Translations under genes and position numbers: made by a program
The notes under the pieces: generated by a model
Database searches by the model: none
Told to the model about the DNA's origin: nothing
Seen by the model: only the letters and a program-made list of their open reading frames with translations
Part shown: piece after piece, positions 55,984-64,000 of the stretch
Numbering within the stretch: the first letter of the stretch is position 1
How the letters are laid out: each line of letters begins with the position of its first letter
From: Chitinibacter sp. SCUT-21
Lineage (GTDB): Bacteria > Pseudomonadota > Gammaproteobacteria > Burkholderiales > Chitinibacteraceae
DNA length: 64,000 nt
Direction of reading: 5' to 3'
Assembly (NCBI GenBank): GCA_041874755.1
Contig: CP102611.1
Location: forward strand, 1,364,001 to 1,428,000

Positions 55984-56703
55984 TTATACGGTTAAAGATT
56001 TGATTTGGTGGGCAATTTTGTCCGCCATTTTAGCGGCTAATGACGCGGGTGTCTCGCTGATTCCAAAATCAGCCATCCGCGTGACCTGCAAGCCCTGATA
56101 ACCGCACGGGTTAATCAGGTTAAACGGCGCTAAATCCATTGAAACATTCAGCGCGAGGCCGTGATAGCAGCAGCCATTGCGAATACGCAACCCAAGGCTG
56201 GCGATTTTTGATTCGGCGTATTCGTCTTTGACGTAGACGCCGGGCGCATCAACTTTGCCGTAGGCGGTAATGCCATGATCGGCCAAGATGCCGATCACGC
56301 TATTTTCCAGCTTGCGTACTAAGTCACGCACACCCATTTTGTAGCGACGTAAATCGAGTAAAAGGTAAGCCACGAGCTGGCCCGGGCCGTGATACGTCAC
56401 CTGCCCGCCGCGATCGATTTGCACCACCGGAATATCGCTCGTTGCCAGAATATGTTCGGCCTTGCCCGCTTGGCCTTGGGTGAACACCGGCGGGTGCTCC
56501 AAGATCCACAATTCATCGACCGTATCAGCATCACGCTCAGCGGTGAATTTTTGCATTGCTTGCCACGTTGGCTCGTAATCGACTTGCCCCAAATGGCGAA
56601 CACGCAGTACGTGCGCAAATGGGTCTAGGGGTATATCAACATAGCCAAGATCTGCAATGCGCTGCAAGTCTATACTCAGTGTAGTATTTTCAACGCTTTG
56701 CAT
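55984..56703 (-). CDS. lipB: Octanoyl-ACP:protein octanoyltransferase
   Basis: Enzyme of 239 residues that moves octanoate from acyl carrier protein to lipoyl domains. [21 protein letters not shown] and KIASLGLRI contain the conserved His and Lys, and NLINPCGY the catalytic cysteine. Its ATG overlaps the preceding stop by one base (TAATG), so translation is coupled to the DUF493 gene. Confidence 0.96.
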   Translation of the reverse strand: MQSVENTTLSIDLQRIADLGYVDIPLDPFAHVLRVRHLGQVDYEPTWQAMQKFTAERDADTVDELWILEHPPVFTQGQAGKAEHILATSDIPVVQIDRGGQVTYHGPGQLVAYLLLDLRRYKMGVRDLVRKLENSVIGILADHGITAYGKVDAPGVYVKDEYAESKIASLGLRIRNGCCYHGLALNVSMDLAPFNLINPCGYQGLQVTRMADFGISETPASLAAKMADKIAHQIKSLTV

Positions 56704-57005
56704 TACAGTACACGCAAAACCAGCGGATGAGCGCGCAGTGCGCTATCAAGTGCATAGACTTGATCAACGTGTTCAAACGTCACCATCAACGTCGCCGAGA
56801 AATAGCTGCCTGCGCTCGAAGCACGAATCGTGATGTGTTCTTCCAAAAACACCGGCACCAACTCGCGCGTCACCGCAAACACCGCGGCGCGAAATTCGTG
56901 CTCGGCAATATTTTTTTGGCTAACTGCTTTTACCGGAATTAGCGCAGGGAAAGTTACTAAGTCTTCCAACTTTTGGTTGGGGATATCAATCAAAGCCATC
57001 TTCAT
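56703..57005 (-). CDS. ybeD: DUF493 (YbeD-like) protein
   Basis: Small alpha-beta protein of 100 residues with an ACT-like fold. [16 protein letters not shown] at the N-terminus and a long middle helix are typical. Its position upstream of lipB is conserved in many proteobacteria, but its function is not settled; regulation of lipoate metabolism has been suggested. Confidence 0.88.
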   Translation of the reverse strand: MKMALIDIPNQKLEDLVTFPALIPVKAVSQKNIAEHEFRAAVFAVTRELVPVFLEEHITIRASSAGSYFSATLMVTFEHVDQVYALDSALRAHPLVLRVL

Positions 57006-57021
57006 TCCTTCAATTCAAAAC

Positions 57022-57093
57022 AAAAGCTCGCCTGCTGCGTCTCGTCGTACTATGTGTACTGTCTTCGACTTTGCGCCTTGCAGGCCAACTTTT
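57022..57093. repeat. Palindromic REP-like repeat between dat and ybeD
   Basis: Nested inverted repeats: AAAAG/CTTTT (57022-57026, 57089-57093), GCCTGC/GCAGGC (57030-57035, 57080-57085), GTCG/CGAC and GTAC/GTAC in the centre, total 72 bp. It fills the spacer within the operon. Confidence 0.6.
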
Positions 57094-57098
57094 GTACT

Positions 57099-57974
57099 TT
57101 ACTGAGCCCGGCGCATCACCGTGGCTTTGTATGTTTGGTAAATCTGCAGCATTTTCTGATAAATGGGGCCAACTTGGCCATTTCCTACTGGCTGATCGTC
57201 CAATTTAACTATTGGCAATATTTCTTTTGACGACGACGTGAGCCAAACTTCGTCGGCATCGCGCAACATTGCCTCAGACACATCCCCCAGCACCAGCGCA
57301 AAATCATGCTGCCGCGCCAATTCAATGATCAAGTCATAAGTAATGCCAGCTAGCATTAGCTCGCTAATCTGCGGCGCGTAAAGGACGCCATTTTGCACGA
57401 TAAAGATATTACTTGCAGCGCCTTCGATCATTTTTCCATCGCGTAGCAAAATGGTTTCAGCCGCTTGTGCATCCACCGCGGCTTGCTTGGCCAGCACATT
57501 GGCCAGCAACGAAATGGCTTTAATGTCGCAGCGCAGCCAGCGCAGATCGCGTGTCGTCACCGCAGCCACGCCTTGCTGGTAAGCCGACGCGGGCGGCATT
57601 TCTAAGGGATCGCAAAATGCAAACACCGTTGCCGCTACTTCAGGCCAAGGAAATGCATGGTTGCGCGGATAAGCCACACCGCGCGTGACCTGCAGATACA
57701 CCGATTGATCTGCAAAATCTTGCTTGGCCACCAACTGCTGCACAATCGCGCGCCACTGCACGATGTCATAAGGATTGTGAATCTGCACCGCAGCCAAACT
57801 GCGCGCCAAACGCGCCAAATGTTCGTCAAGGCGAAAAATGCAGCGCGAATAGACTGGAATCATTTCATACACGCCGTCGCCAAACAAAAATCCGCGGTCC
57901 ATCACGGAAATGTTGAGCTCATTAAGCGGTGCAAATTGCCCATTCAAATATGCGGTTAACGCAGGTATCGACAT
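57099..57974 (-). CDS. dat: D-amino-acid aminotransferase (class IV)
   Basis: PLP enzyme of 291 residues of the branched-chain/D-alanine aminotransferase fold. MDRGFLFGDGVYEMIPVY, the PLP-lysine segment DIKAISLLANVLAKQ, and EGAASNIFIV are conserved. Its substrate is most likely D-alanine, interconverting with D-glutamate, but aminodeoxychorismate lyase is a close relative. It heads the lipoate operon. Confidence 0.88.
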   Translation of the reverse strand: MSIPALTAYLNGQFAPLNELNISVMDRGFLFGDGVYEMIPVYSRCIFRLDEHLARLARSLAAVQIHNPYDIVQWRAIVQQLVAKQDFADQSVYLQVTRGVAYPRNHAFPWPEVAATVFAFCDPLEMPPASAYQQGVAAVTTRDLRWLRCDIKAISLLANVLAKQAAVDAQAAETILLRDGKMIEGAASNIFIVQNGVLYAPQISELMLAGITYDLIIELARQHDFALVLGDVSEAMLRDADEVWLTSSSKEILPIVKLDDQPVGNGQVGPIYQKMLQIYQTYKATVMRRAQ

Positions 57975-58142
57975 AGCAAGGCCTCACTGATATCTATTTT
58001 ACGCTGAATGCGACATCGGCAATACAGTTTAGGCACATCAATACAAACACTTATCACTGTTTTTTATCTGCACTAGCAGTCAAACAATTTAATCACTATA
58101 CTGAGCAGACGCATTAAAACGATCGTTTAAATGGAGGTAGCA

Positions 58143-58409
58143 ATGTCCGATTTATCACAACGCTTTCAGAAAGCTCAAGACGAAGTCGTCGAACTCAATG
58201 AAGCGCCCGATGTACAAACCAAATTAAAGCTCTATGCACTATACAAACAAGCCAGCTCAGGCGATGTTAGTGGCGAGCGGCCTTCAGCGATCCAATTTGT
58301 TGCTCAAGCAAAATATGATGCGTGGAGCAAATTGGCGGGCACGAGCACTGAGCAAGCGATGCAAGACTACGTCGATTTAGTAGAAGAACTCAAAGCCAAC
58401 GACGCTTAA
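58143..58409 (+). CDS. Acyl-CoA-binding protein
   Basis: Four-helix acyl-CoA carrier of 88 residues. ATG 58143 is the start: GGAGG lies at 58133-58137, within the in-frame codons of an upstream ATG (58131) that is thus rejected. YALYKQA and KYDAWSKLAG are the ligand-binding signature. Such proteins are common in eukaryotes and scattered in bacteria. It is transcribed alone with a strong terminator. Confidence 0.94.
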   Translation: MSDLSQRFQKAQDEVVELNEAPDVQTKLKLYALYKQASSGDVSGERPSAIQFVAQAKYDAWSKLAGTSTEQAMQDYVDLVEELKANDA

Positions 58410-58422
58410 TTTAACAGCGAGT

Positions 58423-58456
58423 AATGAAAAAGCCTCGATTTCACGAGGCTTTTTCA
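58423..58456. terminator. Bidirectional terminator
   Basis: AATGAAAAAGCCTCG, loop ATTTCA, CGAGGCTTTTTCATT. It can end the acyl-CoA-binding gene and the convergent GGDEF-EAL gene. Confidence 0.93.
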
Positions 58457-61400
58457 TTAGTGGTACAACTCAATTTCTGGCAATGCTAAGCACCGATGTT
58501 CAATCATCAATTGCCGGAAAGGCTCGGCCGCTAGCGGTTTGCTATACAAATACCCCTGAATCGAGTCGGTTTGAGCGCGGCGCAAAAACTCAAGCTGTAG
58601 CTCTGTTTCTACCCCCTCAGCCAATACCGACATGCCTAGGGTTTTACCCAAACCGATAATTGCCAACACGATGGCTGCATCATTTGCATCTGAACTAATA
58701 TCGCGTACAAAGCTTTGATCAACTTTGAGTTTATTAAATGCAAAGCGCTTCAAATACGACAAGCTAGAATAACCGGTACCAAAATCATCGAGCGAAAGTT
58801 TTACGCCCAATTGCTTAATACCATGCAACATCGCCATCACATGCTCAACTTCCTGCATCACCACCGACTCAGTAACTTCAAGCTCAAGGTATTTTGCATC
58901 TAACCCAGACGATTGCAGCGCATCTTCGATCAGTTCTAGCAAATTCGATTGATGCAACTGCAGCGGCGATAGATTGACCGCAATGGTAATCGGCGGCAAG
59001 CCTTCTTGTTGCCATTGCGCCGCCAATTCACAGCTACGCCTAAGTACCCAATTACCTAAAGGCACAATCATGCGTGACTCTTCGGCAATCGGGATAAATT
59101 TGGCCGGAGAAATCAAACCCTGCGTGGGGTGATTCCAACGCACTAAAGCTTCTGCGCCAATAATTTCCCCATTAGCTAAACTCACTTGCGGCTGAAAATA
59201 GACTTCAAACTCACCGCGCTCCAGCGCATCGCGCATGCTCGTCTCGAGACTCAGGCGCTCAGACGCTCGCGCATTCATATCTGCAGTAAAGAATTGGTAA
59301 TTATTTCGCCCGTTACTTTTGGCTTGATACATCGCCACGTCGGCATTTTTAATCAGCTCGTCCGCATCATGCCCATCGTCAGGGTAGACGCTAATACCGA
59401 TCGACGTCGACGTCGCAAAATTGCCCGCCTCTAGCACAAAAGGCTCGGCAAATGACGCTAAAATTCGCTCGGCAACGTCACCCGCGACCAAGGCATTGGG
59501 CAAGTCGGCCAACACCAATACAAACTCATCACCACCAAGCCGAGACAAAATATCTTGCTTACCCACAATATTACGCAGGCGCAATGCCACTTGTGCCAGC
59601 ACCATATCTCCCGCAGCATGACCCAATGAATCATTAATTGTTTTAAAGCGATCTAGATCCAAAAACAGCAAGGCTAATTTGCGTTTATAACGCTCAGCGG
59701 ACGCCAGCGCCAAACGCAACTCATCGCGCAGTAAATTGCGATTGGCCAATCCGGTCACGGTATCGAAGTTGGCCAACTCGGTAATCCGTTCTTGCGCTTC
59801 TTTGCGCTCGGTAATATCGGTCATCGTCCCAATCAAGCGACTCGGTTTCCCGCGCGAATCGAAATCAACAAACTTACCTTGACTTTGGAACCAGCGATAT
59901 TCACCTGATTTGGTACGACGGCGAAAATCGACGGCAAACTGCGCTGAGTTTCCGACGTAATAATCGCGATAAGCTGATACCGCTTGCTCTCTGTCAGTTG
60001 GGTGAAGTTGCTCTTTCCACTTCTCAAACGTTTCGATTAATTCACCCGGCTGATAACCAAGCAATTTATCGTATTCTGGGCTGGTCACTGCAGTACGGCG
60101 ACCATCGAGTGGCATATCAAATAAACCGGTACTCGATGCTTCCAAGGCAAGCCGCAATTGCTGCTCAGATTTACCAATCGCTTCCTCGGCCATCCTGCGC
60201 TCAGAAATATCGCGCACTACCGCGCAGTTATATTCTTGGCCTTGAAACAAAATGTAGTTCGAGTGCATTTCACTCGGAAACTCTTCACCAGTTCGCGTTC
60301 GTAGCGTAATTTCATCAAACAAATGTCGATGGTGCCGCAACTTTTGCCAGAACTTGGGCCAACCATCGGCTTTGAAGTTGGGGTGGATATCACGAAAGCG
60401 CATCCCCATCAGCTCGCTTTCATTAAAACCCAAGCGTTTACAACTTGTGGTATTGACGTAGCGAATATGCCCTTGTGGATCGAGCCAAATCGCCATATCA
60501 GCACCGTTCTCCACCGCCACTTTGGTGAGGAATAAGGTGTCTTCAGTACGTTCTAAGCGACGCAACTGCCGCAACACATACAATAATAAACCAGCACCCG
60601 ATGATAGAAGCATCAAGGCAATGGCCACATTGACCAAAGTTTCTTTACGCCATTGCGATAATACGAGCTCACGATCTATCCCTACGGATACACCTAATGG
60701 CCAGCCCTGCACCCTTCGCCAACCATACACACGGGTCACCCCATCACTTTCGCTGGTCTCATAAAAAACGCCACTGGGTGAATCGCGAAACACTTTGTCG
60801 AAATAACTGCGCTGGGATATATCGCGCCCAAGCTCCTGTTTTTCCAATGGAAAACGAACCAGCGTAATGCCGTCTTCTCGAAAAAGACGAATAACCAAAT
60901 CACGATTTAAATTAATCGAATCATAAAATTGCTGATAAAAATTGGCATCCAATCCGGCCACTAACACCGCCATAGACTGGCTTTGCCGTTCGAGGACACT
61001 AACAACAAAGGGAATGCCTTCGACAGTACTGGTTGGATCAAACTGGTACTCACCAATGTAGTAAGGCAGTTGTTGACGAGCACGAATTGCGCGGAAATAT
61101 TGAATACTAGATAGATTTCGCACCGCGGTTGGATGCATTAAATTCGAAGCAGCTAACTCACCATCCGAAAAAGCCAGCGCCATTGAGTTCAGTTGCGGAT
61201 AGCGGCCAACGCTGCGCTGTAAATACGCATGTAAACAGGCCCGATCTTTGGCCGTTAAACACGAAGCAAAAATGTCATCGTGTTCGACACCATTCATGGC
61301 AGATAATGTACCTTCCATGGTGCGGCCAACGTGCTCTTCCATGGTGCGAGCCAGCAATAACATTTCTTGCTCGGCTTTCGCCAAGGTATCGTTATAGCTG

Positions 61401-61534
61401 CGCCAAATCGAAATGCCTAAAATAGCGAGTGCAATGCCACAAACGATCAGTGACAAAACAACCAGCACTTTGCGGATACGCCCCAGCGAGTACCCAGACT
61501 CTTCAACTTGCTGATTTAATCGGCTACGAGACAC
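58457..61534 (-). CDS. dCache-PAS-PAS-GGDEF-EAL membrane signalling protein
   Basis: Inner-membrane c-di-GMP enzyme of 1025 residues. Membrane helices at about 22-45 and 302-322 enclose a periplasmic double-Cache domain (SYFDKVF, VYGWRRVQGWPLGVSV). Two PAS domains follow (about 335-450 and 455-575). GGDEF has DTVTGLANRN and an intact GGDEF at 667-671; the product-inhibition site lacks Arg (GKQD). EAL has AEALVRW (795-797), LEVTESV and LDDFGTGYSSLSYL, all intact. Both synthesis and hydrolysis of cyclic-di-GMP are possible; which dominates depends on the unknown periplasmic and PAS signals. Confidence 0.95.
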   Translation of the reverse strand: MSRSRLNQQVEESGYSLGRIRKVLVVLSLIVCGIALAILGISIWRSYNDTLAKAEQEMLLLARTMEEHVGRTMEGTLSAMNGVEHDDIFASCLTAKDRACLHAYLQRSVGRYPQLNSMALAFSDGELAASNLMHPTAVRNLSSIQYFRAIRARQQLPYYIGEYQFDPTSTVEGIPFVVSVLERQSQSMAVLVAGLDANFYQQFYDSINLNRDLVIRLFREDGITLVRFPLEKQELGRDISQRSYFDKVFRDSPSGVFYETSESDGVTRVYGWRRVQGWPLGVSVGIDRELVLSQWRKETLVNVAIALMLLSSGAGLLLYVLRQLRRLERTEDTLFLTKVAVENGADMAIWLDPQGHIRYVNTTSCKRLGFNESELMGMRFRDIHPNFKADGWPKFWQKLRHHRHLFDEITLRTRTGEEFPSEMHSNYILFQGQEYNCAVVRDISERRMAEEAIGKSEQQLRLALEASSTGLFDMPLDGRRTAVTSPEYDKLLGYQPGELIETFEKWKEQLHPTDREQAVSAYRDYYVGNSAQFAVDFRRRTKSGEYRWFQSQGKFVDFDSRGKPSRLIGTMTDITERKEAQERITELANFDTVTGLANRNLLRDELRLALASAERYKRKLALLFLDLDRFKTINDSLGHAAGDMVLAQVALRLRNIVGKQDILSRLGGDEFVLVLADLPNALVAGDVAERILASFAEPFVLEAGNFATSTSIGISVYPDDGHDADELIKNADVAMYQAKSNGRNNYQFFTADMNARASERLSLETSMRDALERGEFEVYFQPQVSLANGEIIGAEALVRWNHPTQGLISPAKFIPIAEESRMIVPLGNWVLRRSCELAAQWQQEGLPPITIAVNLSPLQLHQSNLLELIEDALQSSGLDAKYLELEVTESVVMQEVEHVMAMLHGIKQLGVKLSLDDFGTGYSSLSYLKRFAFNKLKVDQSFVRDISSDANDAAIVLAIIGLGKTLGMSVLAEGVETELQLEFLRRAQTDSIQGYLYSKPLAAEPFRQLMIEHRCLALPEIELYH

Positions 61535-61703
61535 AGAACATTCTCTTTTTAATCACAGCATACGCACTTTTCGATAAGTACTCTCATTTTTATGACAAAG
61601 CCAATTGATTGCAAGCATTGATCGTAAAGCGTGGTAAAACAAGGCGTTCCAGCTCTTTTTATTACTAATAAAGAAAGAAAAATATCATTACAGGGAACAA
61701 GCA

Positions 61704-62318
61704 ATGAATATAAATCTTTGGCTATTGTTTTTACTGACCACATTTTTTATCTCTGGTACACCAGGCCCAAACATGCTGTTAATGCTCAGCCATGGAGCCC
61801 GCTATGGCTGGCAAGCCACGATTGCTACCATTGGCGGAGCCATTGCAGGGTTGTCCATTTTGATTGGACTATCGGCACTTGGTGTTGGCGCAATTTTAAG
61901 CTCGTCCGTGTTTTTATTTAATTTGCTCAAAATTTGTGGCGCACTTTATTTAATTTATTTGGGGATTCAAAGCTGGCGAGCTGGTGAATTACTGCAATTT
62001 AATGCGCCTGAAGCGCACCACGCCCCTGCCAGATTTCGCGTCGGCTTAGCCGTTGCCCTATCCAACCCAAAGGCAATTTTGTTCGCTGGGGCATTTTTGC
62101 CGCAATTTATCGATTTGCACCGCCCACAGCATACGCAATGGCTGATTCTACTGCTGTCATTTTTTCTGATCGAGATCGCTTGGCAATTGGCATATGCCTG
62201 GGGAGGAAATCGGCTGGCTAGCTGGTTATCTGGCGCAGGCCGAATACGATTTTTTAACCGCAGCTGCGCGCTGGCATTTTTTGTGGTGGGGATTGGCCTT
62301 GCCCTAGCACCACAGTAG
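61704..62318 (+). CDS. LysE/RhtB-family exporter
   Basis: Inner-membrane protein of 204 residues with about six helices. TPGPNMLLMLSHGARYGW is the family signature and ALSNPKAILFAGAFLPQFID the second conserved block. It exports amino acids or similar small molecules. An ATG at 61704 follows AGGGAA by 5-9 bases. It converges on the FecR-like gene with only 7 bases between stops. Confidence 0.93.
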   Translation: MNINLWLLFLLTTFFISGTPGPNMLLMLSHGARYGWQATIATIGGAIAGLSILIGLSALGVGAILSSSVFLFNLLKICGALYLIYLGIQSWRAGELLQFNAPEAHHAPARFRVGLAVALSNPKAILFAGAFLPQFIDLHRPQHTQWLILLLSFFLIEIAWQLAYAWGGNRLASWLSGAGRIRFFNRSCALAFFVVGIGLALAPQ

Positions 62319-62325
62319 GTGATGC

Positions 62326-62952
62326 CTAATACCGACTTGGCCCTTTGCTAAAGGGTGGGATTCGTCCAACTAAGGCTTCCAGCATGGTTAATTCCGCATC
62401 AGAATGGTTGCGCACACCCGCAGCTTGCACCTGTGAGCCTGCAACCCAATAGGGGGTTTCATGATGATGGGTTTGATAATTGATGCTGTGTGACCCGGCT
62501 AACTTGGGGGTTAAGACCGCGTGCCCATAACATAAACAAACATATGTCCCATCTGGCTCAGCCTCTAGATAACAGCCCGTTCCCCGTATTCCCAATAAAA
62601 CCGATTGTGTTTCTAACGTTTTTTCTCCAGGACCAAACACCGACAGCAGCTTTCCGGTTTGCAAACGAATAAAGCGGCTTGCAGCCTCGACACCCAAAAT
62701 CACTTTGCTATTTTCTCTAAGTAAAAAGGCATCTTTGCCTAACACAAAAACCGCCCAAGAATTAGGCCCCGTTTCGACTTGATCGCCCCACTCCACCTGC
62801 GAGCCAACCTGAGCCAGCACACCATTGATACGTAATTCACCTTGGATTTTTTGAACTCCGGCACGGGTAAAAATACTGCTCATGGCCCACACCAGGTGCA
62901 ATGGCAGCACAGCCAGTAAAGCTAACAGGGTGCGACGCTTGATCAAGGGCAT
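62326..62952 (-). CDS. FecR-domain periplasmic protein
   Basis: Secreted protein of 208 residues. The N-terminus LIKRRTLLALLAVLPLH has consecutive arginines and could be a Tat signal. The FecR core is visible as QVEWGDQVETGPNSWAVFVLG, LRENSKVILG and RLQTGKLLSVFG, followed by LLGIRGTGCYLE. It has no anti-sigma cytoplasmic domain, so it is not a classical FecR. It lies 18 bases after the cyclase gene and is probably co-transcribed, a pairing seen in other bacteria. Confidence 0.85.
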   Translation of the reverse strand: MPLIKRRTLLALLAVLPLHLVWAMSSIFTRAGVQKIQGELRINGVLAQVGSQVEWGDQVETGPNSWAVFVLGKDAFLLRENSKVILGVEAASRFIRLQTGKLLSVFGPGEKTLETQSVLLGIRGTGCYLEAEPDGTYVCLCYGHAVLTPKLAGSHSINYQTHHHETPYWVAGSQVQAAGVRNHSDAELTMLEALVGRIPPFSKGPSRY

Positions 62953-62970
62953 GATTGACTCCGATTAAAC

Positions 62971-64000
62971 TTATTTTGCTTGCCAGCTCCACACGCCGTC
63001 CGATGGCCACTCGGGCAGGCGGGTCTGATAACTATGATATAGCCCATCTTCAAGGCCTAATGCACGACAAAGCGCCAATAAAGCTAGCGCCGCGTGGCCA
63101 TCTCCTCGGCGACAAGCCGCGCGCATTTGCAGCCAAGACTCACGCCATGCGGCGGTGTCATTCGCAGGCAAAATATAAATGCCAAATGCTTGCTGGCGCC
63201 CTTTCACCCGCACATAGTCAATTTCCAGCCAATCGTAGTTCGGCAACGCCGCTGCCACCTCCTCTGTGACGAGCATTGTTTGCTGATACACCCGTGTTAA
63301 CGATTCAGTTCGTGATGCGACATTTACCGCATCGCCCAAAACGGTATAAGCACGGCGGTAGCGTGAACCCATATTGCCCACCCGCATTTCGCCGGTATGA
63401 ATTGCCAGACCAATACCTAGTTGCGGCCAATTGCGCGTGGCAAATTGCAGATTCAATGCCGCCAAACTGGCTTGCATCGCCAGCCCAGTTTGCACCGCAT
63501 GCTCAATCTGCAATTCATCGGCGACGGGAGCGCCCCAAAAAGCCATAATTGCGTCACCAATATATTTATCAACAACGCCTTGCTGAGCGTGGATTTGCTC
63601 CGTCATCACGCTTAAGTATTGATTTAGCAAATCGGCTAAATCCGCTGGGTTTAATTGCTCTGCAATCGCAGTAAAGTCTTTGACATCGGTAAACAGCACC
63701 GTCATTTTTTTGAGTTCAGGACTCATGCCCTGCTGCAAGGTCGCAGTATCGAGCTTATCCACGATTTGTGGCGGAATGTATTCGCCAAACCGTTCCCGCA
63801 AGAGCCGATGCTGACGAAAAGCCACTAATCGAGCCGCCAATACCATCCATAGGTATAACCCCACCACCAATATGAATGGCCAAACTAATGGCAATACCCA
63901 GCGATAGACATGCCAAGCTAATACAGAGACAGCCAGCAAGAGCAGCAACGCGGTAAAAAACCAGAGATGGCAGCGTATAAAACCATCGCGATTAAAACGC
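62971..64000 (-). CDS. Class III adenylate/guanylate cyclase, N-terminus beyond window
   Basis: The frame remains open to the right edge, so the start lies outside. Visible residues begin with two or three membrane helices (up to the RLVAFRQHR boundary) and end in a cyclase domain. The metal-binding aspartates are in VLFTDVKDFTA and DKYIGDAIMAFWG, and the transition-state region in LGDAVNVASRTE. A short tail follows. The N-terminal part outside may be a CHASE2 sensor, as in many cyclases beside FecR proteins. Adenylate versus guanylate specificity cannot be told safely. Confidence 0.9.
   Translation of the reverse strand, partial: RFNRDGFIRCHLWFFTALLLLLAVSVLAWHVYRWVLPLVWPFILVVGLYLWMVLAARLVAFRQHRLLRERFGEYIPPQIVDKLDTATLQQGMSPELKKMTVLFTDVKDFTAIAEQLNPADLADLLNQYLSVMTEQIHAQQGVVDKYIGDAIMAFWGAPVADELQIEHAVQTGLAMQASLAALNLQFATRNWPQLGIGLAIHTGEMRVGNMGSRYRRAYTVLGDAVNVASRTESLTRVYQQTMLVTEEVAAALPNYDWLEIDYVRVKGRQQAFGIYILPANDTAAWRESWLQMRAACRRGDGHAALALLALCRALGLEDGLYHSYQTRLPEWPSDGVWSWQAK

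Overview
The window reads as one continuous stretch of chromosome from a free-living, flagellated Gram-negative bacterium, most likely a betaproteobacterium of the order Neisseriales (Chitinibacteraceae or Chromobacteriaceae relatives). This placement is inferred from gene order (rluC-HAD-Rieske-sppA, dat-DUF493-lipB-lipA, rne divergent from rluC), from ubiquinone-type housekeeping genes and from the density of signalling proteins. No phage, plasmid, transposase or CRISPR array is seen. Layout: 1-8.9 kb is a carbohydrate-uptake locus. A GltR/GtrS-like two-component system is co-transcribed with its own periplasmic sugar-binding protein and faces a CUT1 ABC transporter (binding protein, two permeases, MsmK/UgpC-type ATPase). 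8.9-13.9 kb holds two tandem 805-residue TPR-GAF-histidine kinases, one of which has lost its phosphoacceptor histidine. 14-25.6 kb is housekeeping and envelope: dsbC-like and ubiH-like genes, a five-tRNA operon, lysC, alr, dedA, and lplT followed by an RND efflux pair. 25.6-34.2 kb is the most unusual region, a tightly overlapping minus-strand signalling operon. It encodes a membrane hybrid kinase, two paralogous TPR proteins with eroded GGDEF-like C-termini, a TPR hybrid kinase with receiver and Hpt domains, and a receiver-GGEEF diguanylate cyclase. Together these could form a phosphorelay ending in cyclic-di-GMP. A lone motD-like stator gene sits directly upstream and may share the transcript. 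34-38 kb carries sppA, a Rieske protein, a HAD phosphatase and rluC, divergent from rne. The rne gene has a leader of up to about 870 bases rich in inverted repeats. 41.8-51.1 kb holds an HDOD protein, an amino-acid ABC transporter without its ATPase, a LysR regulator, a DUF1615 lipoprotein, a long-form IF-1, a YbiT-type ABC-F protein, a PilZ-like protein and two identical tRNA-Ser genes. 51.2-58.4 kb holds groESL under a perfect CIRCE operator, an ankyrin protein, a thioesterase, the lipoate operon and an acyl-CoA-binding protein. 58.4-64 kb holds a dCache-PAS-PAS-GGDEF-EAL protein, a LysE exporter, and a FecR-like protein with a class III nucleotide cyclase that runs off the window. A dispersed element of exactly 49 bp with GGGTATTG...CAATACCC-type ends recurs in at least five intergenic spacers. 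All function assignments come from reading the sequence; no database search was run.
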